Shown here: in pieces, positions 25,564-34,431 of the stretch
Layout of the letters: the number at the start of each line of letters is the position of its first letter
Position numbering within the stretch: position 1 is the first letter of the stretch
Origin: Pseudomonadales bacterium
Lineage (GTDB): Bacteria; Pseudomonadota; Gammaproteobacteria; Pseudomonadales; Azotimanducaceae
Assembly (NCBI GenBank): GCA_007130155.1
Contig: SLTB01000283.1
Coordinates: forward strand, 1-48,038
Length of the DNA stretch: 48,038 nucleotides
Direction of reading: 5' to 3'
Program-made: the position numbers and the translations under genes
Notes under the pieces: model-generated
What the model saw: the letters and a program-made list of their open reading frames with translations, nothing else
Database searches by the model: none
What the model was told of the DNA's origin: nothing

Positions 25564-25891
25564 ATGAAGACGTCATACAAGCGGCTGGACAAGAATGCTG
25601 ATCATGGCCGGTGTCGTCACCGAGGTCTGTGTGGCCTTCCCGACGCTCTCGGCGCTGGCCGAGGACTTCGAGGTCTTCGTGGTCAGGGACGCCTCGGGGA
25701 CGTTCAACGCGATCACCCGCGATACGGCCTGGGAGCGCATGTCCCAGGCGGGCGCCCAGCTCATGAGCTGGTTCGGCGTGGCCTGTGAACTGCACCGGGG
25801 CTGGCGCAACGACGTCGAGGGGCTGGGCACGCTGTTCGCCAATCACATCCCGGATTACCGGAATCTGATGAACAGCTACAGCAGGTCCTGA
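25564..25891 (+). pseudogene. isochorismatase-like (YcaC-type) hydrolase with large internal deletion
   Basis: A start 'MKTSYKRLDKN' after GGAGGTG matches the amino terminus of YcaC-type cysteine hydrolases ('...RLDKNDA'). The frame then breaks and the second half appears at once: 'IMAGVVTEVCVAFPTLSALA', 'FVVRDASGTFN' and 'ACELHRGWRNDVEGLG', ending 'RNLMNSYSRS'. The catalytic Cys region 'GVVTEVC' is kept, but the Asp- and Lys-bearing first half, roughly 90 residues, is missing. The remaining frame (25595-25891) has a possible internal ATG but cannot encode a complete active site. Confidence 0.8.
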
Positions 25892-25990
25892 TCAGGTGCA
25901 TACGGGCGAAATCGAGTCGGCATCGGTGGCGGCTTCCGCTACCTGAAGTGCTACGCCATTATCGCAGACTGGTTTCTACCGCGCAGACTC

Positions 25991-26453
25991 CTAGGTGCGG
26001 CATTCGAAGTAGCGGTGCTTCCAGGCATCGAGCGCCGCTCCCGGCTCATTCAGCCTGCAGGACTGACGACAGGCGCGCACCTGCCGCTCGAGCTGCGCCG
26101 CCGTATGCTCGAGACCGGCCTCGACCCAATCCTGCTCCGTGTCCGGTTCGGCCACCCGGGTGATGGCCCGGACCTTGGAGTAGCTCAATTCACCGATGCG
26201 AACCTTCTTGCGAATGAGCGGGAGATCCGCCAACTTCCTGGCTACCCGGACCTTCTCCCGGGCGGTGACCATATCGAAGCCGCAGCGCCAGACCAGCCAG
26301 TGGGCGCAGCTTGGCATGGACGTCTTCCAGGGGTTCAGCAGATCGAGGCGGCGTGAGGTCGAGGGGCTGAAACATGCCGCCGTGCATGCGGCCGCAGAGG
26401 TCGATGATGCGCGCGCTCAGATCGTCGAAGGTGTCGGGAGATGCCTATTCCAT
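25991..26453 (-). pseudogene. DUF222/13E12-type protein, amino-terminal fragment
   Basis: A degenerate copy of the first 160 or so residues of the intact gene at 45662-47251. The start is 'ME*ASPDTFDDLSARIIDLC', where codon 3 is TAG instead of CAG. A frameshift follows near 26330, and the rest reads 'MPSCAHWLVWRCGFDMVTAR', 'GELSYSKVRAITRVAEPDTE' and 'WKHRYFECRT', then stops. The intact copy continues 'YFECQTQEDGS', so the 3' end was cut here. The HNH domain and the DSAES region are absent. The upstream DNA also keeps part of the palindrome found before the intact copy (GTACAGTA). Confidence 0.85.
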
Positions 26454-26583
26454 GGCGATGACTCGGTTAAAAATGTATATAAGTACAGTATTTTGAGCGC
26501 CTCAAAGGGTCAAGAGAAAAGAGCGAAAAAGACTGTAATCTTCGAGCCGAATCGATGAGCGTTCGGTCGAGGCATGGGTATGG

Positions 26584-26620
26584 GAGGGGGCTGTCTCAGT
26601 CAGTGACTGGCAGCCCCCTC
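26584..26620 (-). terminator. strong hairpin downstream of the second receptor gene
   Basis: GAGGGGGCTG and CAGCCCCCTC form a perfect ten-base stem with a 17-base loop, 16 bases beyond the receptor stop. A T-run is missing on the minus strand, so it may protect the 3' end rather than terminate by itself. Confidence 0.55.
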
Positions 26621-26635
26621 ATCATGGATGGAAGG

Positions 26636-29104
26636 TCAGAAGTTCCAGGTTGCCTGCAGCCAAAGCTGTCGACCCCGTTGCAGGCGAACGATCGAGTCGG
26701 GCAAGGGTTGGTTCTGTGCAGCAGGTACACCGGAGGCTCCGCCGGTGATGGGACGGGCCTGGCCCGGTCCGGCAATCGTCTTGTTGGTGAGGTTCCTTCC
26801 CACCATGGCTACCGTCCATCGTTCGCTGGGCGAGTGGAGGGTGATGGAACCGTCGATGGCGAAGTAACTGGATTGCTCCGTATCCGGGATCCTGTCGACG
26901 CTCGTTCCATAATCGTCGGAGTAGCGGCCGTCTGCGGTAAAGGCGGCGACGTAGCCTGAGCGACCAACCGGAAGGTTGTAGCTGACGCCACCGTGAGCGA
27001 CCCATCGGGGCGCGAAGCGCAGATCGGTACCGGCAAGATCCTGGGTGCGGAATCTTTGGGCTGCGGGGTCGAATGCGGAGGCGCAACCGGCTTCGATCGA
27101 CTGGCCCGCAAAGCATGACGCGAAGAATTCACCGTAACGGGCTCGGTTGTAGGCCAGCGCGCCCCTGACCGAGAACTGCTCGGTAGTCAGCCATTCGAAC
27201 TCGAGTTCGACGCCGGTCGTCCGGGCCTTCGCCGCATTGCCGATATTGAAGGTGATCGTCTCGGTATCCAGTTGCTGAACCTGGAGGTTGTCGAAATCGT
27301 ATCGGTAGGCGATGAGGCTGGCAGCAAGTGTCCGGTCAAGGAGCAAGGCCTTGGCACCGATCTCGAATCCGGACGCTTCCTCACTCTCGAAAGTCAGATC
27401 GTCAGGACCCTTGCCGGCCCCCAGCAGGAAGCTCATGTCGAAGCCACCGGACTTGAATCCCTCGCGGTAGGCGACGAACAGCGTCAGGCGCTCATCCGCC
27501 CGCCAGGACAGGGTGGCCTGGGGCGACCAGTTCTTGTCCTTGAACCTCGCTGCGATGGCTGCATCCGAAAGCGGTCCGAGGAGAAATTCGTGGACGAACG
27601 TCGGCGCGATCTCCGAGTCTTTCTTCTCGCGCGTATACCGGACACCGGTAGCGAGCTCGACTTCCGGTGTGATGTCCCAGGTCAACTCGGCGTAGGCCGA
27701 CCAGGACGTGCTGTCCTCCCGTGCCGGCTTGTCCCAGGTCCAGAGCCGGCCATTGCGGCTGTCCGGCGGCAGTGGAGCCACCCGGGACGAATTCCTGAAG
27801 TCGTAATCGTAGGTCGAGTAGTGCAGGCCCCCAAGAATGTTGATGTTGCCTTCCCAGTTGGTGGCGATCCGGAACTCCTGGCTCCATGCATCGTACTCTG
27901 AGGACTCGTAAAACGGCACTTGCGCGTCATCCGAGTAGGTGGCGTTTTCCGTCTGCTCAGCCTCGTACTGCTGATAAGCCGTTACGGATTCGATGGTGAA
28001 GGAATCGAAGTCGTACTTCAGCGACAGGGACGTCGTCCAAGCCTCGAAGTCGGTGAAATAGTCTCCTCGTCCGAACTCTTCCGGCTCTGGAGCGAACAAC
28101 TCCGGAGAAGGCAGCCCTCGTGAACGTCTGAAGTTCTTTTCGCATTCCTCAGATGGCGACGGAACACCGAAAACCGGCTGCGCGGCGCCACCTGGGCCCC
28201 TACACTGGATCAGCATTTCCCGACCCAGGTTTCCGTTGTCCTTGTTGCGGGCATAGGACGCTTTGAAAAGGGCTTCCAACTCAGCGGTGGGCGTCCAACG
28301 CAGGGTCAGCCTTGCCAAAGATTCCTCTGTCTCAGGAAGCTTACGATCGTTCCCGGCTCCCGGAAGATCGAATCCGAGGGGATCGACGCCTGTTTGCGGC
28401 AGGGAGGTGTTTGTGATCCATCCGTCCTGTTCCGTATAGCGACCGGCAAGCCGGACGCCCAGCGTTTCCGAGAGCGGAATGGATACACCGCCTTCGATCA
28501 AGCGTTGGTCGGCGCGGAATTCGTTACCCATCCTGATGTTGGCCTCGAACTCCTCGCCTGGATTTCTGGTGTTCAGGATGACCAGACCGGCCGAGTTGTT
28601 CTTGCCGAAGTAGAGCGCCTGAGGTCCTTTCAGAACCTCCAGTTGCTCAAGGTCGAAAAACCCCTGGTTTATCCATCGTCCCCGGTCGTGATAAACCCCG
28701 TCGATCAGAAGTCCGACGGCGGATGAAAACCCCGCGCTTCCAGATCCGGTTCCCACTCCGCGCAAATGCATGGTCGAGGCTGTGCCGGAAGATCCGTAGT
28801 CCACCTGAAGATTGGGGATGTAATCCGCCATGGCGTTGAGATCGGTCAGCGCCATGCGATCGATGACCTCGCCCGTAATGGCGGTGACCGCGATGGGCGC
28901 CTCCTGAAGCGTCTCCTCCCGCTGGCGAGCCCGGACGATGATCTGCTCAATGACTGCGCCACTGCGTGCCCTTTCCGTGGTAGCAGGATTGCTTTGTGCG
29001 AGAACGGGAGTGGTCCCTGTCGCAACAGAGAAGACTAGTGGCAGGCAAAGGAGAGCGGGGCGGAATGGATGGAGCATCCCGCTGCGATTTGTTCGCGATT
29101 CCAT
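26636..29104 (-). CDS. TonB-dependent outer membrane receptor (second)
   Basis: An 822-residue receptor. Signal peptide 'PALLCLPLVFSVATGTTPVLAQ', then 'IEQIIVRARQREETLQEAPIA' at the start of the plug and 'LEVLKGPQALYFGKNNSAGL' near residue 170. The barrel ends 'GRQLWLQATWNF' with a terminal Phe. ATG 29104 is preceded by GAGGGG with good spacing. It is divergent from the third P450, and the 218-base gap is unusually AT-rich, with an inverted repeat and a tandem repeat. The pair probably serves uptake and first oxidation of the same compound. It is clearly paralogous to the other two receptors but not nearly identical. Confidence 0.95.
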   Translation of the reverse strand: MESRTNRSGMLHPFRPALLCLPLVFSVATGTTPVLAQSNPATTERARSGAVIEQIIVRARQREETLQEAPIAVTAITGEVIDRMALTDLNAMADYIPNLQVDYGSSGTASTMHLRGVGTGSGSAGFSSAVGLLIDGVYHDRGRWINQGFFDLEQLEVLKGPQALYFGKNNSAGLVILNTRNPGEEFEANIRMGNEFRADQRLIEGGVSIPLSETLGVRLAGRYTEQDGWITNTSLPQTGVDPLGFDLPGAGNDRKLPETEESLARLTLRWTPTAELEALFKASYARNKDNGNLGREMLIQCRGPGGAAQPVFGVPSPSEECEKNFRRSRGLPSPELFAPEPEEFGRGDYFTDFEAWTTSLSLKYDFDSFTIESVTAYQQYEAEQTENATYSDDAQVPFYESSEYDAWSQEFRIATNWEGNINILGGLHYSTYDYDFRNSSRVAPLPPDSRNGRLWTWDKPAREDSTSWSAYAELTWDITPEVELATGVRYTREKKDSEIAPTFVHEFLLGPLSDAAIAARFKDKNWSPQATLSWRADERLTLFVAYREGFKSGGFDMSFLLGAGKGPDDLTFESEEASGFEIGAKALLLDRTLAASLIAYRYDFDNLQVQQLDTETITFNIGNAAKARTTGVELEFEWLTTEQFSVRGALAYNRARYGEFFASCFAGQSIEAGCASAFDPAAQRFRTQDLAGTDLRFAPRWVAHGGVSYNLPVGRSGYVAAFTADGRYSDDYGTSVDRIPDTEQSSYFAIDGSITLHSPSERWTVAMVGRNLTNKTIAGPGQARPITGGASGVPAAQNQPLPDSIVRLQRGRQLWLQATWNF

Positions 29105-29118
29105 ATATATCCCCTCGC

Positions 29119-29140
29119 TATAATAATAAGTTTTATTATA
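29119..29140. promoter_or_regulatory. AT-rich inverted repeat upstream of the second receptor
   Basis: TATAATAA and TTATTATA form an inverted repeat with a six-base spacer, just upstream of the receptor Shine-Dalgarno sequence on the minus strand. It can serve as a promoter element, an operator, or both. Confidence 0.45.
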
Positions 29141-29278
29141 AATTATGCATGGGTGAATTATTTAAGCACGCATGACTTGTATTTGCCGCGATGCTAGGCT
29201 CGGGCCATCATGGCTGTCAAGCAGGTTGCCATGGCTCTTTATGATTAGCGGAATCACCGGCGAGCGGGTGTTGATTAA

Positions 29279-29304
29279 TAGCACTACCGGTTAGCACTAC
29301 CGGT
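29279..29304 (+). repeat. tandem 13-base repeat upstream of the third P450
   Basis: TAGCACTACCGGT occurs twice in direct tandem, directly before the ribosome binding site AAAGGAGG of the P450 gene. A direct repeat at this spot may bind a regulator; no family can be named. Confidence 0.6.
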
Positions 29305-29322
29305 TAAAGGAGGGGCCATTCA

Positions 29323-30639
29323 ATGAAGACGAAAGCACACAGCTTCGAGCCGAGAACTGCGCAATGCCCCATGAGCCTGGGCGAGGTTGATTTGTTTGCA
29401 CCGGGAGCGCAGGCCCATTGGTTTGATTCCTATCGGATCATGCATAAAGAGGCCCCGGTATTCAGAGTCGAGGGCGGGGGCGACGTGCCCGGATCGGACG
29501 CTTTTATCCTGACGAAGTTCGAAGATATCCAGAGTGTTGTGAAGGACCCGGAGCGCTTTCCAACGGTAAGTGATGAAGCCAACGGTTTGAGTGCTGTTGA
29601 AGCAGAAGTGATCGGGTCGAAGGGGTTCGGAGAGGCCGTCAATGCCCGACGCAGTCTTCGGCCCGACATCGAGACCCACAAACTGCATCGTAAGGTGCTG
29701 ACCGACCCTTGGGTGGGTCCCCCCGGCGCTTCCCGACACGAGAAAATGATCGTAGATGTGGCCAACTCGCTGGTCGATGGATGGATCGAAAACCATGAAG
29801 TCGAGCTGGTGTCTCAGTTTGCAGCACCCCTGCCTCAGACAGTCATCACCAAGATCATCGGTTTCCCCCTCGAGGACATGCCCGTCCTGCGCCGCTGGGA
29901 TGAAGCACAGGTGCGTCGATTCGTTTACGGGAAGACGCACCGCAGCCTGCTTTCCGAGGAAGAGGAGCGCGAGAATGCCAAGGCGCTCGCGGAGTTCCAC
30001 GAGTACACCCAGCATCACATCGACATTAAGCGCACATCTCCTGTGGACGACATGATCTCTTACCTCATATCCGTACGATACGGGCCTGAGATGCGGGCGC
30101 TTAGCGATGGCGAGATCATCAGCGTCATCTATGGAATGCACATTGGCGGCAACGAGACCACTCAGTACGCACTGACCGCCCAGGCCATGCTGCTGGCGGA
30201 GGATCCTGATCTGTTCGAGATGCTTCGATCCGATCGTTCAAAGGTGCCCCTGTTCGTCGAAGAGGCCATGCGGCTGTATTCGCCGACCCAGGGTCTTTCC
30301 AGCAGGAGGGCTGCAGAGGACGTGGAGATCCGGGGTGTACGCATTCCCCAAGGCTCCTTGCTGCACTTGAGATACGGGGCCGGCAACCGCGACGAAGAAA
30401 AATATCCCAATCCTGAAGAAATTGATCTCGATCGACGCGCGATCACGGCCCATCTCACCTTCTCTCAGGGCGTCCGGTCCTGTCCCGGCGCGGCACTTTC
30501 CCGTGCGGAACAGATCGCCGGTGTGAACGTTATGCTCGACAGGCTGAAGAATCTCCGGCCAGCGCCTGGGAAAAACACCTTCGAGCTTCAGCCGGGAATC
30601 ATGCTGGGGCTTTATGCCTTGCACCTTGAGTTCGACTGA
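29323..30639 (+). CDS. cytochrome P450 (third)
   Basis: A 438-residue P450. I-helix 'MHIGGNETTQYALT' with the normal acid-Thr pair, K-helix 'EEAMR', heme motif 'FSQGVRSCPG' with Cys387; arginine replaces the common histidine two before the Cys, an accepted variant. The strong AAAGGAGG before ATG 29323 fixes the start. Its sequence differs markedly from the other two P450s (for example 'DPWVGPPGASRHEKM' in the substrate region), so it is a different subfamily. It is divergent from the second receptor; a tandem repeat lies in its leader. Electron partners are not in the window. Confidence 0.93.
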   Translation: MKTKAHSFEPRTAQCPMSLGEVDLFAPGAQAHWFDSYRIMHKEAPVFRVEGGGDVPGSDAFILTKFEDIQSVVKDPERFPTVSDEANGLSAVEAEVIGSKGFGEAVNARRSLRPDIETHKLHRKVLTDPWVGPPGASRHEKMIVDVANSLVDGWIENHEVELVSQFAAPLPQTVITKIIGFPLEDMPVLRRWDEAQVRRFVYGKTHRSLLSEEEERENAKALAEFHEYTQHHIDIKRTSPVDDMISYLISVRYGPEMRALSDGEIISVIYGMHIGGNETTQYALTAQAMLLAEDPDLFEMLRSDRSKVPLFVEEAMRLYSPTQGLSSRRAAEDVEIRGVRIPQGSLLHLRYGAGNRDEEKYPNPEEIDLDRRAITAHLTFSQGVRSCPGAALSRAEQIAGVNVMLDRLKNLRPAPGKNTFELQPGIMLGLYALHLEFD

Positions 30640-30724
30640 GGGCCCGACTGAGGGTAAAGGAACGCGGCAGGGCGGCGAAGGTCTGACCGGTGTGGCGAAA
30701 GGAAGCCTTCAGCACTTGGTCAGA

Positions 30725-31060
30725 TCAGCGTGACGAATCAAGACTCAGACGCTTTCGCAGGCGCTTGAGGAACACCTCCATCTCCCTGCCGGCCTGGGCG
30801 TCACCCTTGCGCTCGGCGGCAGCCATCCCGGCTTCGAAGGCGACGATCGCGTCATCGGCACGATCGACCTGAGTCAGCGCCTGACCGAGCCCCTTCCAGG
30901 CCGCGGAATAGTCGGGGTCGTGCGCGACAGCGCGCTCGAAGTGCAACGCAGCCCGGCTGGGCTGTTTGGCGGTCAGATAGCTTTGGCCAAGGCCGAAGCG
31001 CAGGATGGCGTTGTCATGACCTTGGCTGAGCAGGCGCTCGAGGGGTTCGATCTTGTTCAT
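30725..31060 (-). CDS. small TPR protein
   Basis: The start is set at 'MNKIEPLERLLSQGHDNAIL' (31060), the usual start of this small tetratricopeptide family, giving 111 residues. Repeats: 'AILRFGLGQSYLTAKQPSRA', 'ALHFERAVAHDPDYSAAWKG', 'ALTQVDRADDAIVAFEAGM'. The end 'AGREMEVFLKRLRKRL' is also typical. It is likely a cytoplasmic scaffold of unknown partner. The longer track ORF runs antisense into a truncated gene at 31111. A second, truncated copy of its 5' end is at 36570-36602, in the same divergent arrangement. Confidence 0.82.
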   Translation of the reverse strand: MNKIEPLERLLSQGHDNAILRFGLGQSYLTAKQPSRAALHFERAVAHDPDYSAAWKGLGQALTQVDRADDAIVAFEAGMAAAERKGDAQAGREMEVFLKRLRKRLSLDSSR

Positions 31061-31110
31061 GGTGAAGACGCTCCGATTCATGCTGCCGGCGACAGCCGCC
31101 TGAGCCGGAT

Positions 31111-31252
31111 CATGGAATTCATACGCTTCTCTGACAACGATACGCTCAGTTTTCGCCAGATAGACGAGCGCAATGGCGTGCCCAAGGGCACGACGTTCCG
31201 GATCTTCAAGCGTCAGCGACATCAGCTCAGAGCCGGCGACGCCTCAGCCTGA
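31111..31252 (+). pseudogene. truncated copy of the phage-like gene at 36654
   Basis: The frame reads 'MEFIRFSDNDTLSFRQIDER' and 'NGVPKGTTFRIFKRQRHQ', then diverges to a stop ('LRAGDASA'). The intact copy at 36654-36929 continues 'LVEGDDYFYLPAQAYGET'. So only the first 35-40 codons, the probable DNA-binding part, remain. It stands divergently 50 bases from the TPR gene. It may be expressed as a 46-residue peptide, but the fold would be incomplete. Confidence 0.65.
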
Positions 31253-31383
31253 TCCGGGCTCGCTGTTTCCCTGGGGCAGGTCACATTCCAGAACAGGCAG
31301 CCTCTGCGATTGCAATCCGGTTGCGGCCAGTTTTCTCGAGTCTTTGGAATGATGAACTCCGGCCCCGCCGAGCGCATGGGATA

Positions 31384-31737
31384 TCAACCCTGCTTCAGCG
31401 GGTTCATGTAGTCGCGGTAGTAGGTCATCTGCCCGTCCTTGACGCGGTAGATGCCCACACCCTCCCGCTGGCCTTCCGGCGTGTGGGCGATCCACTGGGC
31501 CCAGGAAGTGTGGTCGTCTCCGGCCAATTCGACCAGGGTAAAATAGATGCCGCGCCCACCCATCTCTTGGTTCATCTTGGCCATGAACGCGGCAATCGAT
31601 TCCCGGCCCTTGAAGGTGCCGAACATGGGATCGTCGAGAACGGCATCTTCCGCGAAGAGCTCGACGAGTTGGGTGTAGTCGCCGCCATTCTGGATCTCCC
31701 AGAATCGTCTTGCCGTTGTTTCTGCATCTCCAGCCAT
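31384..31737 (-). CDS. NTF2-like/SnoaL-type protein
   Basis: A 117-residue protein of the nuclear transport factor 2-like cone fold: 'RRFWEIQNGGDYTQLVELFA', 'EDAVLDDPMFGTFKGRESIA', 'WIAHTPEGQREGVGIYRVKD', 'MTYYRDYMNP'. Relatives include ketosteroid isomerase, SnoaL cyclases and limonene epoxide hydrolase. Catalytic residues cannot be fixed by reading alone, so isomerase, hydrolase or dehydratase action is open. It is 88 bases upstream of the third receptor's 3' end on the same strand... that is, it is transcribed toward the receptor's stop side as a separate unit. It fits a role on a cyclic intermediate. Confidence 0.85.
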   Translation of the reverse strand: MAGDAETTARRFWEIQNGGDYTQLVELFAEDAVLDDPMFGTFKGRESIAAFMAKMNQEMGGRGIYFTLVELAGDDHTSWAQWIAHTPEGQREGVGIYRVKDGQMTYYRDYMNPLKQG

Positions 31738-31825
31738 GGGCTGTCGTCTCCTGTTGACCTGTTAGGTATTGCAGCGGGTATGCGCGCTCCGGCACTGAAG
31801 GCAGTGCCGGGGCGCGGGCGGCGGG

Positions 31826-34204
31826 TCAGAAGCGCATCACACCCTGCAGCAGAAGCTGGCGGCCGCGCAGGGCCGTACATTGGACGTCCTGGCCCGCAGG
31901 GAAGCCGCCGGGCTTGTCTGCGCAGACACCGTGGGTGCGACGATCGAAGAGGTTGCGCCCTATGAAAGCAAGATCCCAGCGATCATTGGGGTCAAACAGG
32001 GATGCACGCAGGTTGATCCGCCAAAAGCTGCCCTGACGGGCCAGCGGGTTGTTGCTGCTCATGGCCTCGTAGCTGCTGGAGTAGATGGCCTCAGCGCTGA
32101 GGTTGCCGTGTACTCGTCCTTCGATGATGGGCAGCAGGTAGTCGAAGCCGGTACTGCCGGTCCAGCGTGGCGCGAAGTTCAGATCTCTGCCGGTGAGGTC
32201 CTGAACGCCACCGACGCAACCACCGGCCTCTGTCTGGTGGCTGAAGCAGGGAGCTGTATCGTAGTCGGTGTAGCTGCCCTTGTTGTAGGCCAGTTGACCC
32301 CACAGGTAGAGGTCGCTGCTGACCTGGAGTTCTGTGTCCAGCTCGGCCCCTCGCGTACGGGCTTCCGCCGCGTTCTGGATGCTGAACGAGGTGGTTGACG
32401 CATCGAAGGCGGAGACCTGAAGGTCATCGAAGTCGTATTGGTAAATGTCCGCATTGACGCGCAGGCGACCGTCGAGCCAGGTGGACTTGAAGCCGATTTC
32501 GCCACCCTTCGCCTCCTCGCTGGAGAAGACGACGTTCTGCTCGGTGGCCGCCACCGTCAGCACCGGGCTGGTGGAGATGCCGCCGGCCTTGTAGCCGGTC
32601 CTGAACGCGCCGTACACCATCAGGTCGGTAGTGGGGCGCCAAGTGATCGTGGCCTCCGGTGAAACGTTGGTGTCGCTGAAGGAACTGACCAGTTCCCGAC
32701 CGGCCGGCTGAAAGATCGGCGGGGCGAAGGCATGCACGTAGATGTGCCCCTGCCTGCCATCGCGCTCGTCATCGGTGTAGCGCAGTCCCGCAGTGATTTC
32801 CAGATCGTCCCGGACGTCGAAGATCAGCTGGCCGAAGACTGACCAGGTCGTTGAGTCCACGGTGGAGCGTCCGGCCCAGTTGTTGAAGTGTCCAGTTGCC
32901 GGGTCAGGGCCGAGCGGGAAAATCTTGCCGGCGTTGTCGGAGTCCCGCTTCATGTCCTCGAAGTAGATCCCACCCATGAAGTTGACAGGGCTTGCCAGCG
33001 TGGTGAAAGCCCTCAGTTCCTGGGAAAAGACTCTTTGCTCCTCGAGCTGGATTCCGCCTAGCTGCCAGAAGCTGGTGTTGTCGGAGTTGTCGTAGCGTTC
33101 GTAGTCGTACCAGTAGAATCCGGATACCGAGCTCAAGGTGACGTTCGGAAGTTCCCAGTCCAGGTTGAGGCCGGTGAGGATGCTGTCGTAGCGGCCGAAA
33201 GGGTCGCCGTTTTTGCGTCCGGTCTGCCTGAAGGTCTGATTGTTGGCGATCTCCGGCGGGAGGGAGCCATGAGTCAGGGTGCGGTTACGTTGGCAGTCGC
33301 CTTCCGGCTCGAAGATCGGCGCACCGATGTGGGCGTTGGTCACCGGTCGATCCTGGGTGCAGGACACGTTCTGCAGCAGCAGGAAATTGTCATGACGGAC
33401 TGAGGTTCCGGTGACCCGAAGCACTGCGTCGAAGTCATCACGCGGTGCAGCGTCCAAGGTCAAGCGAACCGTATGGGTGCTGCTGCCACCGGCACGGCTG
33501 CTGGCACGGCCTGGAAAATCGAAGGGCTCCAGGGCCAGGGTGGCTGGCGCCGGCTGGGGTGCAGATACGTTTCTGTAGAAGCCGTCCTGATCGCTGTAAC
33601 GATAAGCCAGACGTGCGCCAAGCCAGTCGTTCAGGGGGCCGGAGAGGATGATCTCAGCCAGCTTCTCCCGGGCCTCGCTTTCGTAGCCGATCTTCACGCT
33701 GCTCTCGAAGGTTTCGCCGGGCCGTGCTCCGTTGAGGGCAATCACGCCACCGGGGCTGTTCTTGCCGTAGAAGAGGGCTTGCGGACCTTTCAGGATCTCC
33801 ACCGACTCGATATCGAAGAAGGCCTGCCGAATGATGTGGCCGCGGTCGAGCTGAATGCCATCGGCATTCACCACCACGCTTGATTCGATACCTGGATCCA
33901 GCGTGCTGGAGCCCAGGCCGCGGATTCGGATGTTGGCTCCAAGGCCGACGCCGGACTCGTTGATGATCACTTGATTGGCCATGTCGGCCAGTTCGCTCAG
34001 ATCGGTGGCCGCGAAGCGGGCGATCTGACTGCTGTCGAAGGCCTGGATTGCCATCGGAACGTTCTGCAGACTTTCCTCCCGCTTGCGGGCGGTGACGACA
34101 ATTTCTTCGAGTTGGGCGAAAGCTGAGCTGATGTCAGCGAGGGCCAATGCGGCAACTGAAAACGAAAAAATGGCGTAATTGTGCAGTTTTTTCGACACTG
34201 TCAT
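31826..34204 (-). CDS. TonB-dependent outer membrane receptor (third)
   Basis: A receptor of about 792 residues. Signal peptide 'NYAIFSFSVAALALADISSAFA', plug start 'LEEIVVTARKREESLQNVPM', 'VEILKGPQALFYGKNSPGGV' near residue 140, and barrel end 'GRQLLLQGVMRF'. The track start 34276 is unlikely. ATG 34204 is one base from GGGGAGG, while GTG 34198 ('MSKKLHNYAIF') has better spacing and may be the real start. An inverted repeat (TTATCCA/TGGATAA) lies just upstream, and a (GGAAA)9 tract about 150 bases upstream, between it and a TetR gene in the same orientation. This suggests regulated and possibly phase-variable expression. Confidence 0.94.
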   Translation of the reverse strand: MTVSKKLHNYAIFSFSVAALALADISSAFAQLEEIVVTARKREESLQNVPMAIQAFDSSQIARFAATDLSELADMANQVIINESGVGLGANIRIRGLGSSTLDPGIESSVVVNADGIQLDRGHIIRQAFFDIESVEILKGPQALFYGKNSPGGVIALNGARPGETFESSVKIGYESEAREKLAEIILSGPLNDWLGARLAYRYSDQDGFYRNVSAPQPAPATLALEPFDFPGRASSRAGGSSTHTVRLTLDAAPRDDFDAVLRVTGTSVRHDNFLLLQNVSCTQDRPVTNAHIGAPIFEPEGDCQRNRTLTHGSLPPEIANNQTFRQTGRKNGDPFGRYDSILTGLNLDWELPNVTLSSVSGFYWYDYERYDNSDNTSFWQLGGIQLEEQRVFSQELRAFTTLASPVNFMGGIYFEDMKRDSDNAGKIFPLGPDPATGHFNNWAGRSTVDSTTWSVFGQLIFDVRDDLEITAGLRYTDDERDGRQGHIYVHAFAPPIFQPAGRELVSSFSDTNVSPEATITWRPTTDLMVYGAFRTGYKAGGISTSPVLTVAATEQNVVFSSEEAKGGEIGFKSTWLDGRLRVNADIYQYDFDDLQVSAFDASTTSFSIQNAAEARTRGAELDTELQVSSDLYLWGQLAYNKGSYTDYDTAPCFSHQTEAGGCVGGVQDLTGRDLNFAPRWTGSTGFDYLLPIIEGRVHGNLSAEAIYSSSYEAMSSNNPLARQGSFWRINLRASLFDPNDRWDLAFIGRNLFDRRTHGVCADKPGGFPAGQDVQCTALRGRQLLLQGVMRF

Positions 34205-34217
34205 GCCTCCCCAGGTT

Positions 34218-34235
34218 TTATCCATAGGTGGATAA
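34218..34235. promoter_or_regulatory. inverted repeat before the third receptor, operator candidate
   Basis: TTATCCA and TGGATAA are perfectly inverted around four bases, 14 bases upstream of the receptor ATG. A regulator bound here would block the receptor message; the TetR encoded just upstream is the natural candidate. Confidence 0.55.
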
Positions 34236-34356
34236 TTTTGGGGATTCTCTGTCAGCCTTCCTGCTGCGTCAACCATGGGGCTCAGGCGCCATCACGTGCG
34301 TCGGTTCGCAACGTTCTGGCGGCGCGGGCGCCTGCCCGCTTCTGGATCGGGATGGA

Positions 34357-34404
34357 GGAAAGGAAAGGAAAGGAAAGGAAAGGAAAGGAAAGGAAAGGAA
34401 AGGA
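34357..34404 (+). repeat. (GGAAA)9 simple sequence repeat
   Basis: Nine perfect GGAAA units plus GGA lie between the stop of a TetR gene (34432) and the start of the third receptor (34204), both on the minus strand, where the tract reads TTTCC. A TTGACG-like element lies nearer the receptor. The plus-strand ORFs that read Lys-Gly-rich peptide through the tract are artefacts. Such tracts change length by slippage and are a classical cause of phase variation of outer membrane genes. Confidence 0.9.
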
Positions 34405-34431
34405 TCTTTCGACCAAGTGGGAGGTGTTCTT

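Noticed and set aside
26584-26620. Hairpin considered as an insertion sequence end
   Set aside because: No matching partner or transposase is nearby, and its place just after the receptor stop fits an end-of-message hairpin better.
30690-31252. Extended 165-residue version of the TPR protein
   Set aside because: The first 54 residues are antisense to the truncated phage-like gene. Relatives begin at the internal 'MNKIE'.
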